NCBI GenBank assembly: GCA_964577985.1
Contig: CAZOAR010000015.1
Coordinates: forward strand, 1-60,744
Reading direction: 5' to 3'
DNA length: 60,744 nt
Source of the DNA: CAZOAR01 sp964577985
GTDB taxonomy: Bacteria; Gemmatimonadota; CAZMKB01; CAZNLH01
The position numbers were made by a program, and so were the translations under genes. Below, in pieces: positions 18,450-28,900 of this stretch. The notes beneath the pieces were generated by a model that made no database searches, had not been told where the DNA came from, and worked only from the letters and a program-made list of their open reading frames with translations. How positions within the stretch are numbered: the stretch's first letter is position 1; the number at the start of each line of letters is the position of its first letter.

Positions 18450-19829
18450 CTATTTCTTCTTCCGGGTGGTCTTTTTCTCTCTATTGTAGCGGTTCAGTTT
18501 ATTCCTCAAGGTTCGGACGCTGATCCCGAGTACGTTTGCCGTCTTCGTCTTGTTCATCCCCTCCCTCTCCAGGGTCTGCATTATCAGCCGTCGTTCCATC
18601 TCATCGATGGTAATCCCGACTTCAGCGAGACCGGCAGCCCCAGCAGCAGCGCTGCGACCGTCATCGGGAAGGAGGAGATCAGGGCTTATCTCCTCGGTCC
18701 GGGACAGGACAACCGCCCTCTCGATGGTATGTTCAAGCTCTCTAACGTTTCCGGGCCAGTCCCGGGAGAGAAGGACCTTGAGACCCTTGTCGTCGATCAC
18801 CTTGTCCTCTACACCGTTATCATAGCAGAACCTGTGCAGAAAATCATCCGTCAGCATCGGGATGTCCTCCTTCCTCTCCCTCAAGGGCGGAAGGTGGACA
18901 GGGACGACATTGAGCCGATAGAATAGGTCCTGACGAAACCTCTTCTCCTTTATCTCCTCGCCGAGATTCCTGTTGGTGGTTGCCAGGATACGGACATCAA
19001 CCCTCTGTGTAGCCCCGTCGCCGACGCGTTCGAATTCTCTTTCCTGAAGCACTCGCAGGAGTTTCGCCTGGAGGTTGTAGCTCATCTCACTGATTTCGTC
19101 GAAGAGCAATGTCCCCTTGTTGGCCCTTTCGAACCTGCCCTGCGTCTTCCGGACGGCCCCCGTGAAGGCACCCTTTTCATGCCCGAACAGCTCGCTCTCC
19201 ATCAAGCCTTCCGGAACCGCCGCGCAATTCAGTTTCACGAACGCGTTGTCCTGGCGGGGGCTGCTGTAATGAATCGCGCGTGCCACCAGTTCCTTGCCGG
19301 TGCCGCTCTCACCCTGGATGAGGACTGTCGAGTTGGACTGAGCCACCATTTCAATCGTGTCGAAGACCTCTTTCATCGGCGCGCTCTTGCCGAGTATATT
19401 GTGATAATCGAACTTGTCGGCCAGCTCGTCCCGGAGGTGCTGGTTGTCGTCGACCAGCCTCTTGTAATCGAAGACTCGTCTCGCGACTATGTTGAGCTCG
19501 TCCTTCGAGAATGGCTTGGGGAGATAATCGAAGGCCCCCTGTTTCATTGCCTCGACGGCGCTGGAGATGGTCGCGTAGCCAGTGATCATGACGACGTTGG
19601 TGTCAGCGGAGGTCCGCTTGGCCTCCTTGAGGATATCCATACCGCTTACCTTCGGCATCTTCAGGTCGGTGATGACAAGATCGTAGTGATTTCCCCTGAT
19701 CTTCTGGATGGCCTTGTTACCATCCACAACGGTATGAACATTGTAGTTGTCTTTCTTGAGGGTGGTCGAAATAAGGTCAACCATATCTTTTTCGTCATCA
19801 ACCACCAGGACAGTACCAGGATTCATCAC
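18450..19829 (-). CDS. Sigma54-dependent response regulator, NtrC family
   Basis: 459 residues: receiver domain 1-~120 with phospho-acceptor D55 (VITDLKMP), AAA+ domain ~140-370 with Walker A GESGTGKE, the sigma54-contacting GAFTGA and Walker B LLFDEI, and a C-terminal Fis-type helix-turn-helix (TANVLGISVRTLRNKL). It activates promoters read by RNA polymerase-sigma54. The start is GTG at 19829 with GAGG six bases upstream; ATG at 19826 is equally possible. The sensor kinase gene lies 300 bp upstream on the same strand and is the obvious partner. The hdr-kor cluster lies further upstream, but I found no clear -24/-12 site there. Confidence 0.93.
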   Translation of the reverse strand: MMNPGTVLVVDDEKDMVDLISTTLKKDNYNVHTVVDGNKAIQKIRGNHYDLVITDLKMPKVSGMDILKEAKRTSADTNVVMITGYATISSAVEAMKQGAFDYLPKPFSKDELNIVARRVFDYKRLVDDNQHLRDELADKFDYHNILGKSAPMKEVFDTIEMVAQSNSTVLIQGESGTGKELVARAIHYSSPRQDNAFVKLNCAAVPEGLMESELFGHEKGAFTGAVRKTQGRFERANKGTLLFDEISEMSYNLQAKLLRVLQEREFERVGDGATQRVDVRILATTNRNLGEEIKEKRFRQDLFYRLNVVPVHLPPLRERKEDIPMLTDDFLHRFCYDNGVEDKVIDDKGLKVLLSRDWPGNVRELEHTIERAVVLSRTEEISPDLLLPDDGRSAAAGAAGLAEVGITIDEMERRLIMQTLEREGMNKTKTANVLGISVRTLRNKLNRYNREKKTTRKKK

Positions 19830-19882
19830 AGATCACCTCTTCTCAGATTGAAACCCTTCGCGGAAAACACGTCAACGCAATG

Positions 19883-19911
19883 AAAATACGACTTCCCGGG
19901 GGCATTGTCAA
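19883..19911 (-). promoter_or_regulatory. Promoter for the NtrC-family regulator
   Basis: Minus strand: TTGACA at 19911-19906, 17-base spacer, TATTTT at 19888-19883. The start would be near 19876, a leader of about 47 nt. It separates the regulator from the sensor gene's transcript. The rest of the 19830-20131 gap (302 bases) shows no gene. Confidence 0.7.
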
Positions 19912-20131
19912 CGTCTTAGGATACAGTTCGCCGGCTTGAATGCCGCCTCCGAACAACGATGGGATGATGGCCTTTCGCCGGGCATCGCTCGCCCATGATC
20001 CCCGGGTGGTTCAGGTAGGGTACCAGAAGCAAATGACCGACAGGTCATAAAAAGGGTCCGATTCGAGACCCGCTGCGGTCCCCCCCCCTTCGCAGGGAAC
20101 GATCCAGTCATAGTGCATGTAGAAAGTGGCT

Positions 20132-22114
20132 CTATTCCTCTTCCACCTCAGCCTGTTTGATCGGGATCTTTATCGTGAAGGTGGTATCACCCGGTCGGCT
20201 CTGCACGTCAAAGGTGACACCATAAGGATTGAGGAGTTGATAGCAACTATGGAGCCCCAGGCCTACTCCCGAGGGTCCGCCATCCGCCGAGCCGAATTCC
20301 TTCGTGGTGAAGAAGGGGTCGAAAAGTCTCAGCCTGTCCTCTTCCTTTATCCCCACTCCCGTGTCGTTTACAATGACGTAAACAAACTCCTCGTCGTGCC
20401 TTGTAGTCACCGAGAGGACCTTCTTCTCCATCCAGAACATGGCGTCTATGGCGTTGCGTATGATGTTCGTGAAGGACTGGCTGAAGTCGCTGTACACGCC
20501 TTCAATGTAAGGAAGCTTCGGATCGTAATCGATCTTCTTGTCGATCTCGTGCTTGAAATACATGTCTGCCTTGAGAAAGGCGAGCTCCTCCTCGAGGACC
20601 TGGTTCATACTTATCTTCTTTCTCGCGCTGTCCTGCTCCTGGCGGCTCTTATGCATCATGTTGCCTATGATGTCGCTCATCTTCTCGACCTGCTTCAGGA
20701 CGACATCCAGGCAACTGTCGGCGCTCACCCTGATCTCCCTGGCGAAAGTGGCTGCATCCCCCGACTCCGCGCTCTCTATCCGTTCGAGCAGCTCGGGAAT
20801 TCTCTCTCCAAGAACCTCGTCTATTTCCGACTTTAGTAGCTCAGACCGGCCGAGAATGACACCCAGCGGCGTATTGAGGTTGTGTGCGACTCCCTGAACA
20901 AGGAGTCCGACGGACGACAGCTTGTGTTTCTCCATCAACTCCATCTCGAGTCGCCGTCGTTCATCCTCGAGTCTCTTCTGTTCTGTTATGACCTTGCGGT
21001 GCTCGATCACTCCCTTCAAATCACCGTTGATATCGAATATGGGGTAGCTGTTCACAACAAAAATCTCGTCCAGCTCAGCGGAATGCAGTTCTGCGCTCGC
21101 GTGCGCCTTCGTCCGGTATGTCTCCTTCACGGGGCATACCTCGCACCGCTCTTCTCTGCCGCTGAGAACCGCACCGCACTGCCTCCCCACAGTCTCCTTC
21201 ACGTCGATGCCGGTCAGGTTCGCGCTAGCCATGTTCGCTCTCGACACGATGAAGTCGGGACCTATCACGGCAAGCGGATCAACAATCGAATCGAAGACCG
21301 ATTCCAGCTCCGTCTTGCTCTCGTATATCTCCCGCTCGAGATTGATATTTCTCGTTATGTCCTTGATGACGAAGAGGACGCTCTTCACATTGCCTTCTTC
21401 GTTGTTGAGGACCGACCCGGAGAGGAAGGTGATGATCTGACTGCCGTCTCTCCGGAGAAAATCTACACCCCTGTTATGAATCGTGCCCGCGCCAAGGGTC
21501 TCCTTGATGATTCTGCTCATCTCGGACCTTCCCCTGGCAAGATACCCACTGAGGCTCTCACCGATAACCTCTGATTTCCTGACCTTGAACAACTCTTCGG
21601 CACCAGGGCTGAAGAGCGTGATCATCCCCAGAGGATCTGTCATGATGATGGCGTCGGCGGAGCATTTTACGATCGTCCTCAGGTAATCCCGCTCCCGCCT
21701 GAGCTTCTTCTCGAGGTCTCCCTTCTCATTTTCCAGACGCTGCTTCTCCAGCACCTTCCTGACCCTGTCCGCTATTCCCTTCAGCTCGACCGGCTTGATT
21801 ACATAATCGCCCGCCCCCATCCTCATCGCCTTCCGGGCGATTTCCTCGCTGCCGTAAGCTGTCATGATCATCACGGCCGTATCGGGGTTCGACTTCCTGA
21901 CCTTCGCCAGCAGATCGACACCGTTGGCGTCGGGGAGCTGGATATCGATCATCATGAGGTCGGGGTCGATCTCACCGCACTTTTTGAGAGCAGTCTCCCC
22001 TTCGTTCGCAACCTCTACCCGGTAACTCTTCTTGAGCCTTCTCTCCAGGAGAATTACGTCGTCTTCCCTGTCTTCAACGATAAGGATCAGTGGCTTCTTG
22101 TCTTCGCTTTTCAT
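20132..22114 (-). CDS. Cytosolic hybrid sensor histidine kinase (REC-PAS-PAS-HisKA-HATPase)
   Basis: 660 residues without membrane segments. Order: receiver domain 5-~120 (D57 in MIDIQLPD), coiled linker, PAS ~140-255, PAS ~270-385, HisKA with H411 (GVAHNLNTPLG), and HATPase ~540-655 (DTGVGIKEEDR, GVGLGLH). The second PAS carries a Cys-rich patch (CGAVLSGREERCEVCP, residues ~313-328) that could bind a metal or Fe-S cluster or sense redox state. The ATG at 22114 has GGGA upstream; a longer in-frame start at 22198 crosses a palindromic repeat and is unlikely. It probably phosphorylates the NtrC-type regulator downstream. Its place after the hdr genes suggests redox or energy signalling, by inference. 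Confidence 0.88.
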   Translation of the reverse strand: MKSEDKKPLILIVEDREDDVILLERRLKKSYRVEVANEGETALKKCGEIDPDLMMIDIQLPDANGVDLLAKVRKSNPDTAVMIMTAYGSEEIARKAMRMGAGDYVIKPVELKGIADRVRKVLEKQRLENEKGDLEKKLRRERDYLRTIVKCSADAIIMTDPLGMITLFSPGAEELFKVRKSEVIGESLSGYLARGRSEMSRIIKETLGAGTIHNRGVDFLRRDGSQIITFLSGSVLNNEEGNVKSVLFVIKDITRNINLEREIYESKTELESVFDSIVDPLAVIGPDFIVSRANMASANLTGIDVKETVGRQCGAVLSGREERCEVCPVKETYRTKAHASAELHSAELDEIFVVNSYPIFDINGDLKGVIEHRKVITEQKRLEDERRRLEMELMEKHKLSSVGLLVQGVAHNLNTPLGVILGRSELLKSEIDEVLGERIPELLERIESAESGDAATFAREIRVSADSCLDVVLKQVEKMSDIIGNMMHKSRQEQDSARKKISMNQVLEEELAFLKADMYFKHEIDKKIDYDPKLPYIEGVYSDFSQSFTNIIRNAIDAMFWMEKKVLSVTTRHDEEFVYVIVNDTGVGIKEEDRLRLFDPFFTTKEFGSADGGPSGVGLGLHSCYQLLNPYGVTFDVQSRPGDTTFTIKIPIKQAEVEEE

Positions 22115-22131
22115 TGATATTCCCGGTGGGC

Positions 22132-22158
22132 GTGATCCCCGGGCAAGCGGGATATCAC
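22132..22158. repeat. Imperfect palindrome related to the dispersed repeat
   Basis: GTGATCCCCGG and CGGGATATCAC arms flank a GCAAG centre, resembling the GTCATTCCCGC...GGGAATGAC repeats elsewhere in the window. It lies 18 bases upstream of the sensor kinase ATG, within the 190-bp gap after hdrA, and could end the hdrA transcript or affect the kinase leader. Confidence 0.45.
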
Positions 22159-22305
22159 AGGGTATGCTGTTGGATGCCTGCCCCGGCGGGGGACGCATCC
22201 GGCGGTAATCACATCAGCGCACCCGGCACGGTCAGGGAGTTTTTCCTCCGCAACCGGTTGCGCCGTCGAACAAGGCTGACAATCAGGAATCTATCATACG
22301 TACGG

Positions 22306-24738
22306 TCACGCCGCAACAATGAATTTCTTCATGACCTCAGCGGCGACCTCTCTGGACCGCTCTATCTCCCGGGAAGTGACGCTCTCGAGCACCTGCTGCA
22401 GCTCCCTGGCCCTGCGGGCGAATTTGGAACCCTCCGCCGAGCTTATCCAGTCGAGCTGAAGGCGTTCCTCACGGATGTCATACTTCCTCAACCTTTTCCA
22501 CATCTTCTCGATACGTCGCTGCGTCCAGTGGTTCGCGTCGATGTAGTGACAGTCACCTATGTGGCAGCCGGTCACCCAGACAAGGGGAGCGCCGCGCTCG
22601 AAACCGCGCCACACGAACTTGTCATCGACCCTGCCGCTGCACATGGTCCTTATCACGCGGATGTTGGCGGGGTATTGCAGCCGCGCAGTACCGGCCGCGT
22701 CGGCGCCGGCGTATGAACACCAGTTGCAGCAGAACGCCAGGATATTCTTTTCCGGCGATACCTCGGTGGCGGCGTCGACCTGCGCGATCAACTGCTCGTC
22801 GGAGAAGTGTTTCATCGAGATGGAAGAGAAATTGCACTCTGCCGCGCACGTGCCACAACCCATACAGGCCGCTTCGATGACCTCTGCGGGAATCTTCCTC
22901 TTGACGTCCACGTTGATAGCGTTGTAGGGACAGACCCTCGCGCATACACCGCATGAAGTGCAGGTCTCCTGGTTGACTTTCGCCGTAATGGCCTCGACGC
23001 TGATATTGCCCTTGGCCATCAGGATCCCGGCCCTGGACGCCGCAGCAGACGCCTGCGTGACACTGTCCTTGACGTCCTTCGGGGACTCCGCACACCCGGC
23101 AAAGAAGACACCCTGTGACGGAGCATCGACCGGTTTGAGCTTGGGATGCGATTCCAGGTAGAACCCGTCCGAGGTAGTGGAGAGCGCGAGTACGCTGTCG
23201 AGTCCGCTTTCGGCGCGAGGAGTAACGCCTACCGAGAGGACGACCATCTCCAGCTCGTGGGTTTCCACCTCGCCAGCGACTGTATTCTCCACAGTCACCA
23301 TCAGGTTCCCGTTCTTCTGATCCTCCACTATGTCCCCCGGAAGCCCCCTGATGTACTTTACTCCGAGTGCCCTGCTCCGCCTGTAGAGGTCTTCGAACCC
23401 CTTCCCGAACGCGCGGATATCCTGATAGAAGACCTTGATGTCCGCGTCCGGATAGTGTTCCTTGATGAGTAGCGTGTCCTTCACCGTATTCATGCAGCAG
23501 ATGTTGGAGCAGTAAGGGTTGCCCCGTTTCTGCGATCTCGAACCAACACAGAGGACGAAGCCTATGCTCTCCGGCTCCTTGTGATCCGTCATTCGGAGGA
23601 GGTGGCCTTCGGTCGGACCCGAGGCGTTGATCAGCCTCTCGAATTCGAAACTTGTAACGACGTTCCGGAACTGAGCGTATCCATACTCATCCAGCTCGGT
23701 CGGGTCGTAGACCTCCATACCGGTCGCGACGATAATTGTGCCGACCTCGACATCGATCAATTCATCTGTCAGGTCAAAGTCGATGCACTTCTTCGGGCAC
23801 GCTTCTATGCACTTGCCGCACGCGATCGGGGTGTTACCCAGACACTCATCCATATTGACTACATAGGATGAGGGAACAGCCTGGGCGAAAGGTATATAGA
23901 TCGCCTTCCGTGTCTTGAGCCCCACCTCGTATTCGTTCAGGGAAGATACAGGACAGACGTCCACGCAATCCGCGCAGGCAGTGCATTCATCTTCTCTGAC
24001 GTACTTCGTGTGTTTCCGGATCGTGACGTTGAAGTTGCCGACATAACCGCTGATGGCTTCGACTTCTGAGAGTGTGTGGAGCTGTATCCCGGGATGTCGA
24101 CCGACATCCATCATCTTGGGCCCGAGTATTCATATAGAGCAGTCCATGGTGGGAAATGTCTTGTCGAGCTGAGCCATTATCCCTCCAATGGATGCCTCCT
24201 TTTCCACCATGTAGACCTGGTAGCCTGTATCCGCCAGATCGAGCGCTGACTGGATACCCGCGATTCCTCCGCCGATGACGAGCGCGCTTCTGGTTACCGG
24301 GACCTTTATCTCCTGCTGCGGCTGAAGTCTGCTCGCCTTCGCAACGGCAACCCTCACTGCTTCCTTCGCCTTTTCGGTGGCGGCTTCGGGCTCCTCCTGG
24401 TGAACCCAGGAACACTGTTCTCTGATGTTCGCCATCTCGAAGAGATAACGGTTGAGCCCGACCTCCTCGCACGCGTTGCGGAAGGTGGGCTCGTGCAGCT
24501 TTGGAGAACACGCGGCGACAACGACCCTGTTGACCCCATGCTCGCTGATGTTCTGCTGAATTCCCTTCTGTCCGGGATCGGAACAGGAATAGCGGTTGTT
24601 GAAAACGGCAACCACGTTCTCCAGGCCCCTCGCATAATCCGCCACCGCCTCCACGTCGACTACACGGCTTATATTGCCCCCGCAGGCGCAGACAAACACC
24701 CCAACCCTCGGGTCTTTCACACTGAGATCGGCCTTCAT
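22306..24738 (-). CDS. hdrA: Heterodisulfide reductase subunit A-like selenoprotein fused to MvhD (UGA read as Sec)
   Basis: About 810 residues when the in-frame TGA at 24132-24130 is read as selenocysteine (residue 203). The flanking reading is PTMDCSI-U-ILGPKMMDVGRHP, where HdrA proteins normally have Cys. Both halves are HdrA without loss or overlap: N-terminal domain with VCACGG near 16, FAD Rossmann GGGIAG near 155, Sec 203, 4Fe-4S motifs near 252-263 and 299-315, the main FAD domain, ferredoxin motifs (CTSCGVCARVCP, CMGCGTCAAEC) near 590-630, and an MvhD-like C-terminus (FCCNWCSYAG, GCHIGDCHY). HdrA bifurcates electrons at FAD. AGGAGG precedes the ATG at 24738. Standard gene callers will split it at the UGA. 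Selenoprotein HdrA is known in methanogens and some bacteria. Confidence 0.88.
24092..24132 (-). promoter_or_regulatory. Sec UGA codon with bacterial SECIS-like hairpin in hdrA
   Basis: The UGA is at 24132-24130. Downstream on the mRNA, a perfect 7-bp stem (GGAUGUC / GACAUCC, 24109-24103 with 24098-24092) closes a GGUC tetraloop, starting 27 nt after the UGA. The apical GGUC is the same as in the Escherichia coli fdhF SECIS, and the spacing falls in the range accepted for bacterial SECIS elements. The hairpin also encodes the conserved DVGRHP, so codon constraint explains part of it. Confidence 0.75.
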
Positions 24739-24811
24739 TCTTCTGCCTCCTGGTTTGAGATCGCACAATCGGTACAACAGATGGAGCCATGTATCTTAAT
24801 TGAGCATGGTA

Positions 24812-25969
24812 TCACTCGTCTGTCATCAGATCCGCGAGGAGCGATGAGATATCCTTAACCTTTATGTCTATACTCTCGTCACCGCTGTTCTCGCTCTGGG
24901 CGCACCGGAAATGGATCATGCACTTCGGGCACGCTGTGAGAAGCGTCGTGGATCCCGTACCGGCTGCTTCTCTGAGCCTGTCGACCTGCATCTCCTTGGA
25001 GATCCAGCTGCAGTTCATCCAGAGTGAAGTCCCGCAGCAGACTGATCTCCTGCCACTCCTCGGCATCTCGAGGAGTTCCAGCCCATCCACTCGCCCGAGC
25101 AGCTCTCTGGGCGCATCAATGATATCCATGTGCTTCGACAGGCGGCACGGGTCGTGATACGTTACCCTGCCGTTGCCTTTGCCGGGGTCCAGACTCAGAG
25201 TCCCCTCTTCTATCTTATCGAGGAAGAACTCGGCGGTATGGATAACATCCACCTCGAGCCCGATATCATTCTCCCTGTAGTCCTTCTTCAGGGTCCGGAA
25301 ACACTCGGCGCACGATACAACCATCTTCTCTATTCCACTCGCGCGGATAGCATCGACGTTCCGCGCAGCAAGGTCCTGAAATGTCTTCCTGTCGCCCGAC
25401 CAGAGGAAATCATGCCCGCAGCACACCTCGTCGGCCATTATCACAGGCTCTATTCCGAGCTTATTGAGCACCCTGACCGTATTCCTCGCTGTCTCTATTG
25501 CATCCGGAGCGTAATCGGTGAAGTATTGACTGTAGAGGGGTAGACAGCCGACAAAATAACCAATTTCTCCCTCTTCGGCCACGTTCAGATCGTCGGTGAT
25601 CCATCCAAGGCGGTCGGGGCTGACATCGTCACGCGCCATCATCTCTCCCCAGGTCCTGATGGTGCAGCCATGCGTGCACTTGCCGTTGTTTCCTTTCTCA
25701 CCAGCCACTTCCCTCACGTCACGGATAAAATCGATGAACTCCACCCCCATCGGGCACCGGTTCGTACACATGTTGCATGTCAGGCACAACCATTGCAACT
25801 CGCTTTCCGCGAGCTTCTCCGGACCCTCATGGACCGCTGTCAGGACAGTCTTCCTCGGGGAGAACGCGCTCTCCCGCAGTGAGACAGGACATACGGAGGT
25901 ACACTTGCCGCAGTCCATGCAGTTGAAGACCCCGGTCTCCTCTATTACTATATTGAAATCACGGCTCAT
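24812..25969 (-). CDS. HdrC-HdrB fusion (HdrD-like), heterodisulfide reductase-type subunit
   Basis: 385 residues. Residues ~15-85 are an HdrC-like ferredoxin with two 4Fe-4S motifs (CMDCGKCTSVCP and CLTCNMCTNRCP). Residues ~135-375 are HdrB-like, with two complete CCG domains: CCGHDF with VSCAEC, and CCGTSL with ACPKC. In Hdr these bind the two noncubane 4Fe-4S clusters where disulfide substrates are reduced. Both CCG motifs are intact, so thiol/disulfide or related chemistry is plausible. The ATG overlaps the stop of the 1281-residue fusion by four bases, and hdrA follows 73 bases later. The bacterial substrate is unknown. Whether the fusion replaces separate HdrB and HdrC or serves as an electron relay cannot be told. 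Confidence 0.9.
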   Translation of the reverse strand: MSRDFNIVIEETGVFNCMDCGKCTSVCPVSLRESAFSPRKTVLTAVHEGPEKLAESELQWLCLTCNMCTNRCPMGVEFIDFIRDVREVAGEKGNNGKCTHGCTIRTWGEMMARDDVSPDRLGWITDDLNVAEEGEIGYFVGCLPLYSQYFTDYAPDAIETARNTVRVLNKLGIEPVIMADEVCCGHDFLWSGDRKTFQDLAARNVDAIRASGIEKMVVSCAECFRTLKKDYRENDIGLEVDVIHTAEFFLDKIEEGTLSLDPGKGNGRVTYHDPCRLSKHMDIIDAPRELLGRVDGLELLEMPRSGRRSVCCGTSLWMNCSWISKEMQVDRLREAAGTGSTTLLTACPKCMIHFRCAQSENSGDESIDIKVKDISSLLADLMTDE

Positions 25970-28900
25970 CGAGATCCTCCTCTTCCCAGCCCCTTCGCGA
26001 ACTCCTCGACCCTCCGGATGAACCTCTCACCATCCCCTGGCGATAACCAGAGCGTTCCATAGCGGGAAGAAGCGATGCCCATCGACGACATCATGTCGCG
26101 GACTACCTGTTCCTTTTCCTGATAGCTTTTGTTACCATCAATATAGTGGCAATCCCCCTCGGGACAACCCATCACCATGACACCATCGGCGCCATGCTGG
26201 AACGCCTTCAGGATGAAACCGGGTCCTATTCTTCCGGTGCAAGTAAGGCGCAACACCTTCACGCCGGGTGGATAGGTGTAGAATTCTCTCTCCCCGATAG
26301 TCGCCCCGCCATAATGGCACCAGTGACAGGCATAGATAATGACCTTCTTCCCGACCTCTTCATCACCGCTCTCTTCATCCAGTATCGCTTCCAGGAGCCG
26401 ATCGATATTCCTTTCATCAAAATAACCGGACCTCAACGCGCCTGTGGGGCAGTGAAGGACACACAGCTCGCACCCCCGGCAGAGGAGCGCGTCCACCTCG
26501 GAGACTTCCACGGAACGGTCCGTCTCTACCAGTCGGCACGCATCGAACGGACAGACCTCCACGCATGTGCCACATCCCCTGCACCAGAACGAATCTACTG
26601 TTGGCGCCCAGCTTGTCTCTTCGAGAAGACCCGAACCTCTCTCCAGGAGTACCCTCATGGCAATGGAGCGTCCCGCCATCAACTTCCATGGCTCGTCCCT
26701 CTTCTCCATTCCGCTCACCTCGAAGAAGCCTCTCCTCCTGCCACTGAAAGGCTCGAGAAGTGAGAACCGGGGAGATTTGTCAACGACCGCTCTGTTGTTC
26801 CCGTCTTCCTCCGCCATCACCACGAAGTCACAGGCCATCTCTTCCCGCTTCCCGTTCCTCTCTGTCTGGACCGCGAACGAGCCAATACCACCCTGGACTC
26901 CCACGACCCTGACACCATCGACGATCTTCACGGGCGGAATACCCCATTTCCTGGCACGTTCTCTCCTGCCGGAACCGGGAGCCTTGCCGGTATTCAGCAG
27001 GAGGACATCGAGGCCGAGCGAAACCAGTGTCGAGGTTGTCGCGAGGGCGACCGTTCCGTCCCCGATTACCGCCACTTTCTTCCCGACCTTTCTCATCCGG
27101 CGGCCGAGGCTCACGTCGCGTCCTGTCAGAGCCTGCAACCCGGTGGATGTCATCTGAAAGGCCTTCCTTGTGGCAGCCTCGCTGTCGTCTGCATGAGTCC
27201 ATGCGCAATGCTCGCGTATATTTACAAGTTCGATCTGCTTTCGATCGAGACCAAGGTTATCGAACAGGGCATTCTTCTGCCTGACTCTCTGGTGAGAGCA
27301 GTTGGAGCAGATCTGCTCCAGGGAGCAGCATGAGCACGCCGCGAGGACGAGAGCGTCGAGCCCCTCCTGCTCGACACGCGACTTCAGCTCTTCAACACCC
27401 TGGCTGGAACAGGCATAATCGACTATCCCGTAATACGACACGTCCTCCATCTCCCCGAGCCTTCCCGCAACGTTATCCACATCGAGATAGTCCGATATAC
27501 CGCCGCCGCATCTGCATACAACGGCCCCTATTCTCGACGGGCGTTTCAGTGGAGCGATCTCCTTCACGGCCATTGTCGCGTCACCACCCGACCACCCCGA
27601 ATCCGCAGCAAGTTCACACGATACGGCCGAAGCCGATATCATACTGCCCAGTTTGTCCTTCTTCCTCTCTCCGGCCAGGGCTGGCAGGTATACGCCGCTC
27701 CTGTTGGATTCGAGGCTGCCGTTCCACCACTGTGGAAGGAGTGGGCGTCGCTGTTTATCGAGCTCGAGGTCAAGGACAGACCAGAGGTCGGCTCGTCTCT
27801 TCCTGCTCCTCCCATTGCCCGTCCTCCCGGGCCCGGCAACCACCACGTTGCCCGCCTTTATCTCTATCTCTTCGCGTTCCGAGCTGTGATCCACGGCATT
27901 GAGAAGCTCGCACGCCCTCACGCATTCCATGCATTCACTGCACGATCCGCAGTTGAGACATCGTGCGGCCTCTTTTACGGCCATTTCCTCTGTATAGGTC
28001 TGTTCAACCTCCTCGAACCCTTTCACGCGGAGCTTCGCGTCGAGCCTGCCGGCAACCATCCGCTTCGACCTCTTCATACCCTCAGGGACGACAAACTTAC
28101 GGTCTGTCTCTCCCCTCGCAGCATTCCACTCCGGCAGCTCACTCCCGTCATTCTTTATGAAGCTATCGATGGCAAGCGCCGCCCTCTTGCCCGCAGCGAT
28201 GGCATCTATCACCGAAGCCGGACCCGTTGCGAGGTCACCACCGGCAAAGAGACCCGGACGGGTCGTCATCAAGGTGTTTCGATCAATTATCAGAGAACCT
28301 CTCTCATTCAGTTCGACGTCTCCCGCGCCCTTTAGAAAGGTCTTCTCCGCGACCTGACCGATTGCGCAGATGACACTCCGGGCCTTGATCATCCTTTCCG
28401 TTCCTTCGTGGAAGGCAGGGTTGAATCTCCCGTCCTCATCAAAGACATGTTTCACGTCAAGCGTCTCCAGCCCTGTCACCTGGCCGTCCTTCCCCGTGAA
28501 GCGCTTGGGACCCAGCGAGGGCATGAGAGTGATCCCCTCTTCGAGTGCCTCCTCTATCTCCCAGGAATGAGAAGGCATCTCATCTCTCGACTCGAGGCAG
28601 ACCACGGTGACTTTTCCGCCGCCAACCCTCTTCGCGGCTCGAGCGCAATCGAGGGCTACATTCCCACCACCTATCACAAGGACGTCTTTCTCGAGCTTGA
28701 ACCTGCCCTTGAGATTGACTTCGCGCAGAAATGTGACTCCGTCGACAATTCCCTTCAAACTCTCACCATCTATCCCCAGCTTCCTCGCGCCGTGCGCGCC
28801 CGTCGACACAAAAACAGACTCGAATCCGTCAGAGAATAAATCGTCAATGGTCAGATCCTTCCCGATGCGTGTCCCGGTCCTGATCTCGACACCAAGTTTC

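Noticed and set aside
24115..24132. hdrA as two separate genes or a nonsense-mutated pseudogene
   Set aside because: The stop is UGA at the exact conserved Cys, both halves are intact and in frame, and a SECIS-like hairpin follows; ordinary decay would not give this pattern.
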